This document shows, in pieces, positions 23,020 to 35,200 of a stretch of DNA of 64,000 bases. The first letter of the stretch is position 1; each line of letters starts with the position of its first letter. The notes beneath the pieces are model-generated. The model worked only from the letters and a program-made list of their open reading frames with translations, was not told where the DNA came from and ran no database searches. The translations under genes and the position numbers were made by a program. This DNA is from Diacronema lutheri (taxonomy: Eukaryota; Haptophyta; Pavlovophyceae; Pavlovales; Pavlovaceae): positions 62,001 to 126,000 of the forward strand of contig JAGTXO010000053.1 of NCBI GenBank assembly GCA_019448385.1, read 5' to 3'.

Positions 23020-24045
23020 TCCGCCGCTGCCGCCGGCGCTGCCGCCGCCGCCGCCGTTCATTTGCCTTCCATAATTCCTGCCCCCGATCTCAAGTTTCCT
23101 CCATCCAGCGTCATTTTTCAACCTTCGTTCATCTTGACCGCACGGAGTGCTGTGCCAGCACTCCGCCCGGAACGGGACACCGCCGGGCGAGAGATGACGT
23201 GACAGACGGATTTTTCCAGCACAGCTTGTCACCCGAGACGCCCGAGCTGGGTAAGACTCGGCGCGTTCGTCACCTGCGCGGCCAACGTGTCCCTCCCAGT
23301 GGGACTGCTCCCACCTAGTGGAGAGCACTGGTCCCGCCCCGCCGGACTGATCCCAAAGACATGCGTGTCCCAAGATTCGAACTCGCGCCGTGTTGGTCAG
23401 CGACAGCGTCCGCCAGCGCCGGCCGCGTGCGCACGAGCGCGCACCCCGGTACGCGGTACGCCCGGCCCAATGGCCTCCCGCGCAGCACGCCGCTGCTGCC
23501 GGTGCGAGCGCCCGTCAGTGCGGCGCCTGAGCACGCCGAGCTCGCTTAGCCCGTCGACGCAGAGCGCGCAGGCAGAGCACCTGCGGCGCGCCGCGCCGCA
23601 CGGAGCCGCGCGCGTTGCGCGCGGTGCGGCGTGGCGCGGCGCGGCGCGCAATGCAGCTCGCCACGGGCGCGCGCACTCGCACCTGTCCGCATCGGCGCGC
23701 TGGCGATCGTCCGAGCACACGTCGCCGTTGGCCGTCGTGGCGCGTGCACCCTTCCCCCGTTCCCACGCCGAGCCCCGCACCATGCCCATGCCCCATGTCA
23801 ACCCCGACCCACTGCACCCTCTCCCTTCGCCGATCCCCGCGCCCTGCCCACGATCCGCGTAGCCTTGGCGAGCCACCCCCCGCCTATTACGCCCGCGCTG
23901 CGGTCGCGGGGCGCGGCGCCGGCGCTTCGCGCACGCCGACGAGGCGAGCGGCCGCGCTGCATGCAGAGCGCCAGACGCGGCGGCCGGCCGCGCGCTCGCG
24001 ACCCACGACCAGGCGAGTGTGCGGCGCCAGCGGCCAGCGCCAGGC
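23020..24045. other. No gene recognised; tail region of the Fanzor locus
   Basis: Ala/Arg-rich shadow frames only. GACAGCGTCCGCCAGCGCCG at 23402-23421 is shared with about 16174-16193. A T-arm-like sequence near 23370 was examined and rejected as tRNA. Confidence 0.45.
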
Positions 24046-24063
24046 TCACTGGCTGCCGACGCG

Positions 24064-24100
<37 letters not shown>

Positions 24101-27100
24101 CCGTCGTCGTCGCCGTCGTCGCCGTCGTCGTCGGCGCCGTCGTCGCCGCCGCCGTCGTCGTCGTCGTCGTCATCGTCGCCGTCGTCGCCGCCGCCGTCGT
24201 CGGCACGCGCCTCCCACACGGCTCGCACCAGCTCCCAGCGATCGGGCGTCGAGGTGATGTCGTCGGCCCGCCCGTCGAGCTGCGCGATCATGTCGAGCAC
24301 GTCGTGGTAGATGCCGCGCCCGCCCGCCAGCTCGCGATGCTCCACCTTGCGCCCGCCGTCGCATCGCTGGCAGCGCAACAGCGCGTGCACCGTCCGCGCC
24401 GAGCCGTCCGCCGCGGGCAGGTAGTCCTGCTCGACGACCGCGCAGCAGCGCTGCAGCTTGCCCGGCGCGACCTCGCGCACGCGCGAGCAGTGCATGCTCG
24501 TGTACGGTCGGGCACGTAGACCGCCGCCACGCCGCGCGCGCGCAGCGCGCGCGTCACGCCGACGAGGAAGGCGGGCGGCGCGCCCTTCGGGTGCGCGCCC
24601 GGCCGCCGGCGGCCGCGCACGCGGCCGGCGCGCTGGTCGTGCAGCCAGTCGCCGACGCAGACGAGCAGCTGCGACGTCTTCACGCCGTCGACGCAGTGCG
24701 CCTTGATGATCGCCTCCGCCGCGTGCGCCGCCGCACAGCCGCGCGCCGCGCCGTCGCTGCGCCAGCGCTCGCGCCGCCGCGAGCGCGGGAGGTAGACGTC
24801 CGCGCCCGCACGATCGCGCACCGCCTGCCTAGCGTCGCGGCCGTGGAGGAACTCGTCCTTGTCCACGGCGTTGGCGCTCGGCAGGTCCCCCAGCGCCGCC
24901 TCGAGCGCCTCGACGACGAATTCGCCCTGCGCGTCCGTGCGCGTCGCGCGCCGCGCGTTGAAGGTCGCGCCCGCGCGCCGCGCAAAGCCGGCGCCGTGCG
25001 CGCGCTGCCGCTGCGTCATCTGCGTGCTGATCGCGCCGCGCCACGGGAGGCGCGAGAAGGTCGTCAAGCCGCACGGCCCGGGGTCGCCGCCGACGACGTG
25101 GCGCAGGCCCGCGCACCACAGCTGGTGCAGCTGCCGGGCCGACGCGCGCAGCAGCGGAGCGCGCGGCTCGCGGCAGCGGCGCGCGAGCCGCTCGCCCTCG
25201 CGCGCGTCGGCGGCGGCGGCGTCGTCCGCGTCCGCACCGTCCGTTGCCGGCGCCGCGCCGTCCGACGGCTCGACGGGCGCAGGCACGGACACATCGCAAA
25301 ACGTGTGCACGCCGACGACGTCGGTCACGGCCGACGTGACGGGCGCTCGGCCCGGCAGTCGCGCGGCTGGCAGCGGCGTGCAGCCGACCCACGTCCGCCG
25401 CGCGTCGGCGGTGAGGCCGGCGGGCGGCCGCTCGCGCCCCGCGTAGTCGAAGGCGCGGTTGGAGATGTCGAATACGAGCGCAAAGACGCGGTACCTCATC
25501 CGCTCGTCGGTCACCATCGGCGTGCCATTCGCTTGGAACGTGACGGCCGGCTTGCCGTCGTGGTTGGGCAGCCCGCGCGCCCAAGCCCGCACGGCGTCTT
25601 GGTCCGTCTCGCTCGCGCTGGCCCAAATTGCACCCGCGTCGAGGCGCACGTTGCGCGGCACCTGCGCCTGGCGCCGCGGCAGGATGCCGTACGGCGGCGC
25701 GGTGCCCGTCAGCTCGGTGTAGATGCCCGCGAGCCGGCGCAGCAGCGCGTGGCCCTCTGGCCAATACGCCTCGCGCTTGAGGAAGTAGTTGGTGTAGTGG
25801 CGGGTGCCTGCCCACTCCTCGGTCGGTGCGCACGTGTAGTTGACGCCCTTGAGGACCATCGCGCCCAGGTGCGGCTTGAGCGCCAGCGGCACGCTGCCCG
25901 CCGCGCCGCTCGCGTCGCCCGTGAGCAGCCGCGTCGAGAGCGCCTTGGCCAGCTTGGCGCGCTCCTCGCGCCTGCGTGGCGCACCCGCGTCCCGCTCGAC
26001 AGCGCAGCGCACGATCGCCTGGAGCAGCGGCGACAGGACGCGCCGCGGGTGCTCGGTGCACGCCGTCGCCACTTGCGTCGCCGACGCGAGCATCGCAAGA
26101 GAAAGACGCTTCTGGCTGCACGGCCGGTTGGCGTCCATCACGCGGCGGCATGCATCCTCGTACGCGCGCCGGAGACGATCGCTCGGGCCGCTGAGGTTAT
26201 CCCTCGCGCCACCGATGCTCGAAAAGACGGCTCGCACCACCTCAAGGTCTGGGACGGTCGTCTCGTGCTGCGTCTCGACGCGCGCCTTGTAGTTGAGCGC
26301 GTCGTACACGCGCACCACCGTCTGCTGCACCTCCACAACGATCGCGTTGATCCAGTCGCGCGCCTCGTCGTGCACCGCGTGCGGCCCCGTGTTGCGCGTC
26401 GAGCCGCGACCGCCCTTCGCGCGGGCGGCGCGGCCCACGTTGCGCGCGCCCTCCTCGTCCCCCGCGACGGCGCCGCCCCGGTCGGGCGCGGGCGTCGCCG
26501 AGCGGCCGCGGCCGCGGCCGCGCGCCGGTTGGGGCGGCGCCGAGCGGCCGCGACCGCGCGCCGAGGCTCCGCGCGCCGGCGAGCGGCCGCGGCCGCTCGG
26601 CGAGCGTCCGCGCGCCGGCCGTGGCTGCGCGGCCGGCAGCCGCTCGTCCGGCGGCTCTCCGGGCGGCGGCAACGCGTCGGGCATCATCTCGTCTGGCTGC
26701 TCGTCGGGCGGCGGCGGCGCGTCGACCATCTCCGCGTCGGGCTGCGCGGCCGCCGGCTGGAGCGGCACGCCGGCCGCCGCCGCCGCGCGCTCTGCGAAGC
26801 CGGCGCACGCGTGGCCGTCGCCGTCCGGGACGCGCGCCGCCTGCAGGCCGCGGCCGTCGCCAATGCCGTGCTCGCCGATGCTGCGCGTCATCAGCCCGTG
26901 CAGGCAGTCGAGCACCGCCGCGCAGCGCGCCGCGCGGACGCCACCCTCGCCCCCGCGGGCGCGCACGAGCAGCTCGACGTGCCCCTCGCGCAGCGCAGCT
27001 GGCCGCGCGCCCGCGTGCTCAGGCGCAGCGCCGAGCTCGTCGGCGAGGCCCCGGGCGAGGGCGCACGTCGCGTCCGCCTCGCCTGCAAAGGCGTAGCACA

Positions 27101-30100
27101 CGAAGTTCGCCGCCGCCTCGCCGCGGTCGCGCCTCGGCCGATCGGCGACGAGCAGCCCAGCGGGCGCGTCGGCGTCCGCAGGCCACAGCACGACGGCGAG
27201 CAGCGCGCACGCGCCGCCCAGCGCCGCGCGCCCGCGGGGCGCGAGCCCCTGCCCGACGACCGGCGCGAGCGCCACGCGCAGCGTCCGCTGCCGCGACGAG
27301 TGCCGCGTGAGCCACGCGCACGCCGCCGCGAACGCGTCGGCGCCGACGTTGCCGCCGAGCGCCGCCATTTGCGCGAGCAGCGCGTCGTACGCGGCGCGCG
27401 CGGCGTCGGCGACGCTCTCCACGCTGGGCCCGGCCGCGGCGCCCTCGTCGGTAGCATCGGCGTCGGCGCGCGCCAGCGCCACGGCACCGTCGGCGAGCAC
27501 CCACTCGACCACCGCCCCGAGCTGCCGCCGCACCGCGTGCAGGCCGCAGTCGACGCCGTGCGCGTCCGCGAGCGCGGCGACCGCGTCGACGCCGCCCTCG
27601 GCGTCGGCGGCGGTCGCGACGCGCTCGAGGCAGAGCAGCGCGGCGACGCGCGAGTTGGACGCGCGGATCGGTAGCGGCGCGCGCTGCACGCCGAGCAGGA
27701 CGTTCGGCGCGAGCAGCCGCGCCGCGCGCTGCAGCGCGTCGTGCGCGCGCGCGTGCGCGCGCCGCGGCTCGCCGGTCGCCGGATGCGCCGCGCGCGTCGT
27801 CACAAAGCCGTTCGCGCGCGCCACCACGCCGTCGGCGCCGACGTGCAGCGCGAGCAGCGCCGCGCCCACCTGGCATGCGGCGATGGGCACGAGCACGAGC
27901 GCCGGCCTGCCCGCCGCGTCCGCGGCGCGGAGCGCGCGCGCGAGCGCGGGCTCGGCCGGCGCGGCGGCCGTCGCCGCCGTGGCCGCCGCCGCGCTAGCGG
28001 CCTCGAGCGCGCGGAGCTGGCCGGGCGCGAGCACCACGCACGCCCGGTCCGCCAAGGTCTGGTCCGTCGCGATGCGCGCCGCCTCCGCAGCGAAGACCGC
28101 GTGCGGCAGCTCGGGCCCGCGCTGTTGCGCGATGGCGCGCCGCTGGCGCTCGGTGAGGGGCGCGCCGCGGTACCGCGCCTCCTCGCGCCCGCCGAGCGAC
28201 GCGTCGTACGCGACGGCGAACGCCGCCGCGCGCGCGGCGCGCGCGTGCGGCGGCGCGGGTAGGTGCGCGAGCACCCCGGCGCTCGGCGCGGCGCGCGCGC
28301 GGCGCTGCGCCACCGCGCGCGCGTCGCCCGCGGCGCGCTCCGCGCTCAGCCGCCGCGCGTAGTCGGGAGTCGGGCGGCTCGCCGCGCGCCGCGCGGCGGC
28401 GGCGCGCGCGCCGTCCGAGCCGGGCATGTCCACGCCGTCGCGCCAGTCCCTCTTGGCCGAAAACGGGTCCACGGGCGCGTCCGCGAGCCGCGCCGATCGG
28501 CGGCGCGCGGTGGGCGGCTCGACGTCCGACTCGCTGCCCGAATCGCTGTCCAAGTCGCTGTCCGGCTCGCCGTCCGGCGGCTCGCCGCACGCTCCGCCCG
28601 CTGCACCGGCGGCCTCGCCCTCGCGCGCGCGCTTGCCGCTCGCGCCCGCGCCGCCCGCGCCGCCGCCGCCGCTCGCGCGCGCGCCGCTCGGGCCCGCGCC
28701 GCCGCCCGCTCCGGCCGCCGCGCCGCCCGCCGCTCGAGCCGGCGCCTTCTCCGGCCGTTCGACACGCTCGTAGAGCAGCGCGTACGGCTCCCACCCGCCG
28801 TCGTCGGCGCCGCCGCCGCCCGCGACTGCGTCCGCCACGTCCGACCAGCCCGCGGCCTTCGCCAGGCCGCCTGCAAAGCGCATCCAGATGCCGTCGTGTC
28901 GCGCGAAGGCCACCACCCGCGCCGGCGCCCGGCGGCTGCGCACGAGCACGCCGCGGAGCAGCATCAGCGTCTTCACGCGCTCGGCGGGCCCGCCCGCGTC
29001 CTCACCGATTGCCAGCGCCTCGGCCGGCGCACCTGCGCCGCCGCCGCCTCGATCGTCGAGCCGCACGCCGCCCGCGAGCGGCACCGGCGCGTGCTCGTGC
29101 TGCGCGAAGCTGACGACGACCATGCGGCCCGGCTCGGAGGGCCCACCAAGCGCGTCTTCGCCGCACAGCTCGTCCCGCAGCCAGTCAGCGAACGCCTGGG
29201 GCGTGTCCAGCCGCGCGACGGCGGGCGACGGGTACTGCACGGTGGTGGCCGCGAAGTCGTCGCCCAGCAGCTCACCGGCGAGCTGCGCGACGAGCGCGGC
29301 GGGATCGACCGCGTCCGACGCGGTGCCGTCTGTCGCGAGCTTGCCTGCGAGCTCGGCCGCGGCGGCCTGCGCCGCGCCCTCTGCCGCTCTCTCCTCTGCG
29401 ATCGTTGCCTTCGGATCGTCCGCGTTGAGCGCGGGCGCGCGCAGGTGGCGCAGCACGCGCCACACGCACTCGGCGATGGCGGCGCCCGTACTGCCGGTCT
29501 CGCCGGCGGCTGCCCCGCCGGCTGCAACGACGCCATCGAGCGCAACGCTGGTGCCGAGCAGCGCGTGCAGCGCCGCGCCGAGCGGTGCGGTGACCCTGTC
29601 GCTCGCCAGGAGCGCGAGCGGCCGCCGGCTCGCGCCGATCGCCACGCCTCGCGGCACGTTGCGCAGGCGCTCGTACTTGCGGCGGCTGTGGCTCGCTCGT
29701 GGCTTGCGCCGCTCCGCAACGGCCGCCGCGAGCGCGAGCTGCGCACGGTGCGCGCGCGCGAGGCTCCAGAACCGCGCGACGCGAGGCAGCGCGATGTCGA
29801 TCCACCGCGCGTCCTTGCGCACGACGTGCGCCACTTGCCGGCGGGCCATCGGTTTGTCCGGATCGTCCTGCACGTAGACGCACGAGGCGACGCCGTGGCA
29901 GAGCATGCCGAGCTGCAGCTGCGCCATGTGCACGCGCGGCGGTCCGCGGGAAAGTACGTTCTGGGTCGTCTTGACCTCAACTTTGCGCAGCGTGTTGTCG
30001 TCGGGCGGGAGCCACAGCGCGTCCGCCGAGTGCGCCAGCGGCGCGCGCGGCGGCGCGTCCTTCCACGGCACGAGCGGCAGGTTGCGCACGATCGTGCCGC

Positions 30101-30485
30101 CGTGGTCCCGGACGAACCGCTCGAGCGCGATCGGCTCGTTGACGCGGCCCCTCTCCATGGCGGGCGACGTGTAGCCCCGGACCACCGCGCCGCGCGCGAA
30201 CTGTTCGACGAGGCGGTCGAACATCGCGCCGTCGCCCCCAATGACGCTGTGCACGATGCTGCCGGTTGTGTAGTTGAGGCGCTCCGCGAGCCACGCGGTG
30301 GTGTTCTGCGCGGGCGCGTTGGCGTCGAGCCGCGCCAGCACCGCTCGCAGCGGCGTCGCACCGCCGCCATCGCGCTCGAGGTCGGCCGCCAGCTTCTCGA
30401 GCGCGGCGCGATCGTTGAAGGCGTCGATGATGACGCCAGCCGCCTGGCCGCGCCTGGCGGCTGATGGTGGCGCGAGCGCCGACAC
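24046..30485 (-). CDS. YqaJ nuclease + USP-like + Ulp1-like + Fanzor (TnpB-like) fusion, copy 1
   Basis: One frame of 2,065 codons opens at 30485. Residues about 100-240 are YqaJ/lambda-exonuclease-like: E111 and E117 (ERGRVNEPIA), D155 (SADAL), E170-x-K172 (KVEVKTT), Q189/Q191 (AQLQLGML). A USP-type C-terminal half follows (RMVVVSFAQHEHAP, then DGIWMRFAGG and YALLYERVE), then an Ulp1-like region (LVLVPI, H near 881, VDCGLHAV with Cys near 980). After an RG-rich linker the rest is Fanzor-like: RuvC-I GGDPGPCGLTTF (Asp near 1801), LLVCVGDWLHDQ, and VGVTRALRARGVAAVYVPD. The zinc finger (C..C, RCQRC) and the RuvC-III region lie in another frame (24046-24495), with a one-base shift near 24508, in the codon that is Glu in copy 2. 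RuvC-III reads HRELAGGRG instead of HRDYNAARN, so DNA cleavage is probably lost. Upstream is the OTU-like frame. Confidence 0.7.
24064..24200 (+). repeat. GTC triplet repeat encoding an acidic tail
   Basis: GTC/GCC triplets, giving a run of Asp with a few Gly and Ala on the minus strand at the C-terminus of the Fanzor frame. The second Fanzor copy has a similar Asp/Gly/Glu tail at about 47960-48050. Confidence 0.9.
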
Positions 30486-31084
30486 GTCCGCCTCGGCGGT
30501 GGGCGCATCGCTCGGACGAGCGGCGCGCGCGCCGCCTCGCGCGGCGCGCGCGCCGCCGCCGTCGCCGAGCGTCCCTCCGCCGCGCGCGCCGCCGCGGCCA
30601 CCGCCGTGCGCACCGCCGCCGCTGGGGCGGCGGCCACGCGCGCGGCTCGGCGCGTGGTCCTCGTCCTGTGGCGCGCGCGCGCGCGCGCGCCGCGTGGGCG
30701 TCGCGTCGCTCGCCGCAGCGCGCTCAGCGCTTGGTCTCTCGCGCGCGCGCCACGCCAGGCGCGCGCACTCGCGCGGGCCAGCGCGCGCGCGCGCGACACC
30801 CAGCGCCCTCCGTGTGCGCCGCCGCGCTGCGCACGCGCGCGGCGCGCGCGCAGCGCGCGGCGGCGGCGCGCGCGCACCTCCTCCGCTCCCGCCTCGGCCC
30901 TGGCGCCCGCCGGACCCGCCGCGGCGGTGGCGCCAGCGGCCTCGACGTTTGCCCCGCCAGAGCCGCTCGGTCCAGCAAGCGCCTCGGCGCCCGTCCGTGC
31001 GGACGGACGGTCGTCAGCCTGTCGCGCACGCGCGCGCAGGGACAAGGGAGCGTCCGTGGGCGCAGGCGCGCGGAAGGGGGGGAA
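30486..31084 (-). other. Arg/Ala-rich linker region upstream of the YqaJ module
   Basis: One minus-strand frame reads ADDRPSARTGAEALAGPSGS just after a possible acceptor (GCGACAG/GCTGACG near 31014), then turns Arg-rich. It may be an exon joining the OTU-like frame to the YqaJ frame. Confidence 0.3.
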
Positions 31085-31116
<32 letters not shown>

Positions 31117-31479
31117 TGCGTGGGTGGGTGGGTGGGTGGGTGGGTGGGTGGGTGCGTGCGTGTGTGCGTGTGTGCGTGTGTGCGTGCGTGTGTGCGTGCG
31201 TGTGTGCGTGTGTGCGTGTGTGCGTGTGTGCGTGGGTGGGTGCCTGGGTGGGTGTTTGGGTGGGTGGGTGCGTGGGTGCGGGCGTGGGTGGGTAGGTGGG
31301 TGGGTGGTTGGGTGCGTGGTTGGGTGCGTGCGTGCGTGCGTGGGTGGGTGGGTGGGTGCGTGTGTGTGTGGGTGGATGGATGCGTGGGTGGGTGGGTGCG
31401 TGGATGGATGCGTGGGTGGGTGGGTGCGTGGGTGTGCGCGTGCGTGCGTGCGTGCGCGAGGGGGCGGTTGGGTGCGTGG

Positions 31480-31518
<39 letters not shown>

Positions 31519-31698
31519 TTCGTGCGTGCGTGCGTGCGTGCGTGCGTGCGAGCGTGCGCCCGTGCGCCCGTGCGTGCGCCCGTGCGTGCGCCCGTGCGTG
31601 CGTGCGCCCGTGCGCCAGTGCGTTCTTGCGTGCGTGCGTGTGTGCGTGCGTGCGCGCATGTGTGCGTGCGTGCGTGCGTGCGCCCGTGCGTGCGCCCG

Positions 31699-31740
<42 letters not shown>

Positions 31741-31742
31741 CG

Positions 31743-31819
<77 letters not shown>

Positions 31820-31878
31820 GCGTGCGTGCGTGCGTGCGTGCGTGCGCCCGTGCGTGCGCCCGTGCGCCCGTGCGCCCG

Positions 31879-31924
<46 letters not shown>

Positions 31925-31959
31925 CGTGCGCCCGTGCGCCCGTGCGTGCGCCCGTGCGC

Positions 31960-31992
<33 letters not shown>

Positions 31993-32120
31993 CGTGCGTG
32001 CGCCCGTGCGTGCGTGCGCTCGTGCGTGCGTGCGTGCGTGCGTGCGCGCGTGTGTGCGTGCGTGCGCGCGTGTGTGCGTGCGTGCGTGCGACCGTGCGTG
32101 CGTGCGCCCGTGCGTGCGCC

Positions 32121-32152
<32 letters not shown>

Positions 32153-32237
32153 CGTGCGCGCGTGCGTGCGCCCGTGCGCCCGTGCGTGCGTGCGTGCGTG
32201 CGTGCGTGCGGATTTCTCGGGGTGGTGGGGGGGTTGT

Positions 32238-32269
<32 letters not shown>
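31085..32269. repeat. TGCG/TGGG tetranucleotide satellite bounded by two G-runs
   Basis: Starts with 31 G (31085-31115) and ends with 32 G (32238-32269). Between them lie about 0.4 kb of GGGT/GTGT-rich repeats and then about 0.75 kb of (GTGC)n broken by GTGCGCCC units. All six frames are open (Thr-His-Ala-Arg or Cys-Val-Arg repeats), which is an artefact of the repeat. The alternating purine-pyrimidine part is strongly Z-DNA-prone. It lies between the OTU-like and YqaJ frames and may be an intron. Confidence 0.95.
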
Positions 32270-32270
<1 letters not shown>

Positions 32271-32284
32271 CTTGGGCGCGCACA

Positions 32285-35200
32285 TCGTCGTGCGTCGAGT
32301 CGTGTGCGGCAGGTGTCGGCGGTTGCGGCGCGAGGTTGCCCAGCCTCTCGCCGGCCCACACGCGCGTCGCGTCCGCCAGCCCTCGCGATCCGGCGCCCGG
32401 CTTGTTGCCCGCGCGCCCTGCCGTCGCCGCCTTGACGGCGTCGAGTGCGTCGTGCGCAGCGCGCGCGAGCAGCTCCATGCTGCGCCTCATGGACTCGAAC
32501 GCGTCGACGTCGCGCCCGCGCAGCGCGCAGCAGAGGTGCGGCGTGCGCACGGAGACGATGGCGCCGCGCTCTCCCTCGGCGGGCCAGAAAGCGAGCGTGC
32601 CGACGCCGCCCGCGTCGCAAAGCGGCGCGACCGCGCCCGGCAGCTGCTCGCCCTCGTCGCGGGGGCGTGCCACGCGGCCGAGTAACCACCGGCCGCTGTC
32701 GCGCCCACCGGCAAACTCGAACGTTGCGGCGAGGGGGTAAGACGTGCACACGGCCGCGAGCACCGTCGCGTTGATGGCGCCCGCCGTGGCGTCGCCCCTC
32801 CGAGCGCTCGCCACGCTCGCCGCGTCGTCACCGCCGCCCGTGTCCACGGCGGCGGCCGCGTCCGCGCCCGCGCCCGCGCCGCCGCCGACCGCACGCCCCC
32901 CTGCCGCGTCGCGAGCGCGTCCGCCGTCGCACGGGCATGCCTGCCGCGTGACCGCGCCGTCGCGCGCGCAGTGCAGCGCCTGCAGCTGCGGGCAGAACCA
33001 GAGCGGATTGGCCGCCTCGAGGCAGAGCGCGACGATGCCGCGCCCCCACCCGCGCTGCGCGTCGTCGAGCAGGTGCTGCGCGAGCTTCGACGTCTGCGCG
33101 TCCGCGCGCGCGTGGCCGCCCGCGCCCTCGGTAAAGAGGCCGCCCGCCACGGCGGGGCTCGGGCAGCGGCCGAGCATGACGAGCAGCGGCGGCGGCGACT
33201 GGGGCGGGTCGAGCAGGAGCTCGGCTGGCCGCACAAACGTGCGCTCGCCGCCTGGCTCGCAGTGCACGAGCGCCGCGCAGCATTGCGCGCCCGTGAGCAG
33301 CGCGACGGCCGCGAGCGCGTGCGCGAGCCTGTCGCCGGCGGTCGCCGCGCTGGCGGGCGGCGCGAGGCGCTGCAGCTGCGCGTCGTCCAGCTGCAACGTG
33401 CCCGGCCGCGCCGACAGGATGGCCACGTAGTAGGCGCGCAGCAGGTCGCGCGGCAGCTGCCGCGCCGCCCGCTCGGCCAGCGCAGCCTTGCAGCCGGCGA
33501 CGTTGCCATCCAGCGTCGCGGCGCGCCCGCCGCTGATCAGCGACACAGGCGCGTCGGCCAACGCGTCGAGCGCACACGCGGCCGCGGTGATGCCCGCTCG
33601 TCCGCGCACGATGCGGTCGATGTCGTGCGCGGCGAGCGCCAGCTCCTCGTCGCTGGCGTCGAGCCGCCCGGCCGGCGCGCCGGGCGCCACGCCACCCGAG
33701 CGCGCCACGCCCAGCGCGCGCGCGGCCATTGCGCGCGCCGCGTCGCAACCGGCGGCGGCGGCCGCCGCGCGTGCGAGCGAGGTCAACGCGCGGTAGCGCG
33801 TGCGCGCCGCGACGATCGCGAGGACCACGGCGGTTGGCATATCGAGCGCGGCCTCGACGACGACGACGGCCTCCTGCAGCATGAACGCGTCGTGGTCGGT
33901 CGGGAAGGCGACGCCGAGCGCGGCGCGCACGAGAGCGCCTCTGTGCGCCGTGCCGCTGTCCGGCGCCGCATCGCTGGCCGCGACGCGCCACACGTGCACG
34001 ACGGTCGACGGCTTGGCGATGTCGCGTTGCACCGCGAACACCTCCGGCGGCAGAGCGCCGCTGGCCGCGTCCGAGCGCGCGCAGACGACGACGGCCTGCA
34101 GCCCGTCGCGCAGCGCGTTAACCACGGCCTTGGCGGCCGCCTGATCGACGCCAGCCGCGCGCGCGCGGGCGGCGGGCGCCTTGCCCGCCCTGGCGCGGGC
34201 AGGCGCCGCCTCGACTCGCTCGGTGCACACGATGGCCGCGCCGTGCACGGCCATCGTGCGGCTCGCCGCGCCGAGGACGTCGCGCGCGGCCGCCGCCAGG
34301 TTGGTCGCGCCGGCGCTCGAGCCGGCGCCCGAGCCGCGCGCCGCGTCGCCACAGGCGCGCTCGACCATCGCCGACCACAGCGCGTCGCTCGTCGCCGCGA
34401 TCGGCGCGCAGCTCGGCGGCGCCTTGCGCGCGGCCTCGGCGAGCGCCTTCGCGCTCGCGTCGTCCGGCCGCCGGTACGCGACCAGCAGCTCGACGAGCGC
34501 CTGCTGCACGTCGGCGAGCGCGCGCGCGGGAGGGGCGGCGGCCGGGCTCGCCGCCGTGCCGCCGCCGCTCGAGGCGTACTGTGCCAGCCGGTGCGCGAGC
34601 GCAAGCCGGCCGCCTTGGACGACCTCGTCGCCGCCGGTCGCCCCCGGCTGCGCCGCACCTTCGGCGGGAGTCGCGGCACGGCGCATGCTCGCGAGCACGT
34701 CGGCCTCCGCACCCGCCGCGTGCTCGGTGCACACCGTGCGCACGAGCGGCTGATTGCCGTGCGCGCTCGCAGCATCGGCCGCAGCCGCGGCCCGAGCGCC
34801 GCCCGCTGCGCGCGCGCGCGCGCCCGCGGCGGGCAGCTCGCCCGACACCACGAGCGCGCGCGCGTGCTCTGCGCCGTCGAGGCTCACCGCGATCAGCATG
34901 TAGGCGCTCCGCTTGACCGCGCGCGCCTCGCGCTGCGTGCGCAGCAGCTGCTCGGCGATCTGCGCGTCACGGTCGCCGCCCGCCTTGGCGAGCTCCTCGC
35001 ACACGCGTGCGCCGAGCACGACGACGTGCGGTCGCTCGGCCGCGTCTGTGCGCGCGCGCCGCTTCTTGGATGGTGGCGCGGCCGCCTCCGCCACGCCGGT
35101 TCGCGCGAGGTGAAAGGCGACGTCGAATGCGACGGCGTCGAGCGCGCCGGCGGCCGCCGACGCGAGCGCGCACACCGCATCGGGCAGCCGGCGCGCGCAC

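Noticed and set aside
23360-23400. A tRNA-like T-arm (GAGTTCGAATCTTGGGAC on the minus strand)
   Set aside because: No matching acceptor stem, D-arm or anticodon stem could be folded from the flanks.
31116-32237. Long reading frames of Thr-His-Ala-Arg or Cys-Val-Arg repeats on both strands
   Set aside because: The TGCG/TGGG repeat lacks stops in any frame; the frames are a by-product, not evidence of protein.
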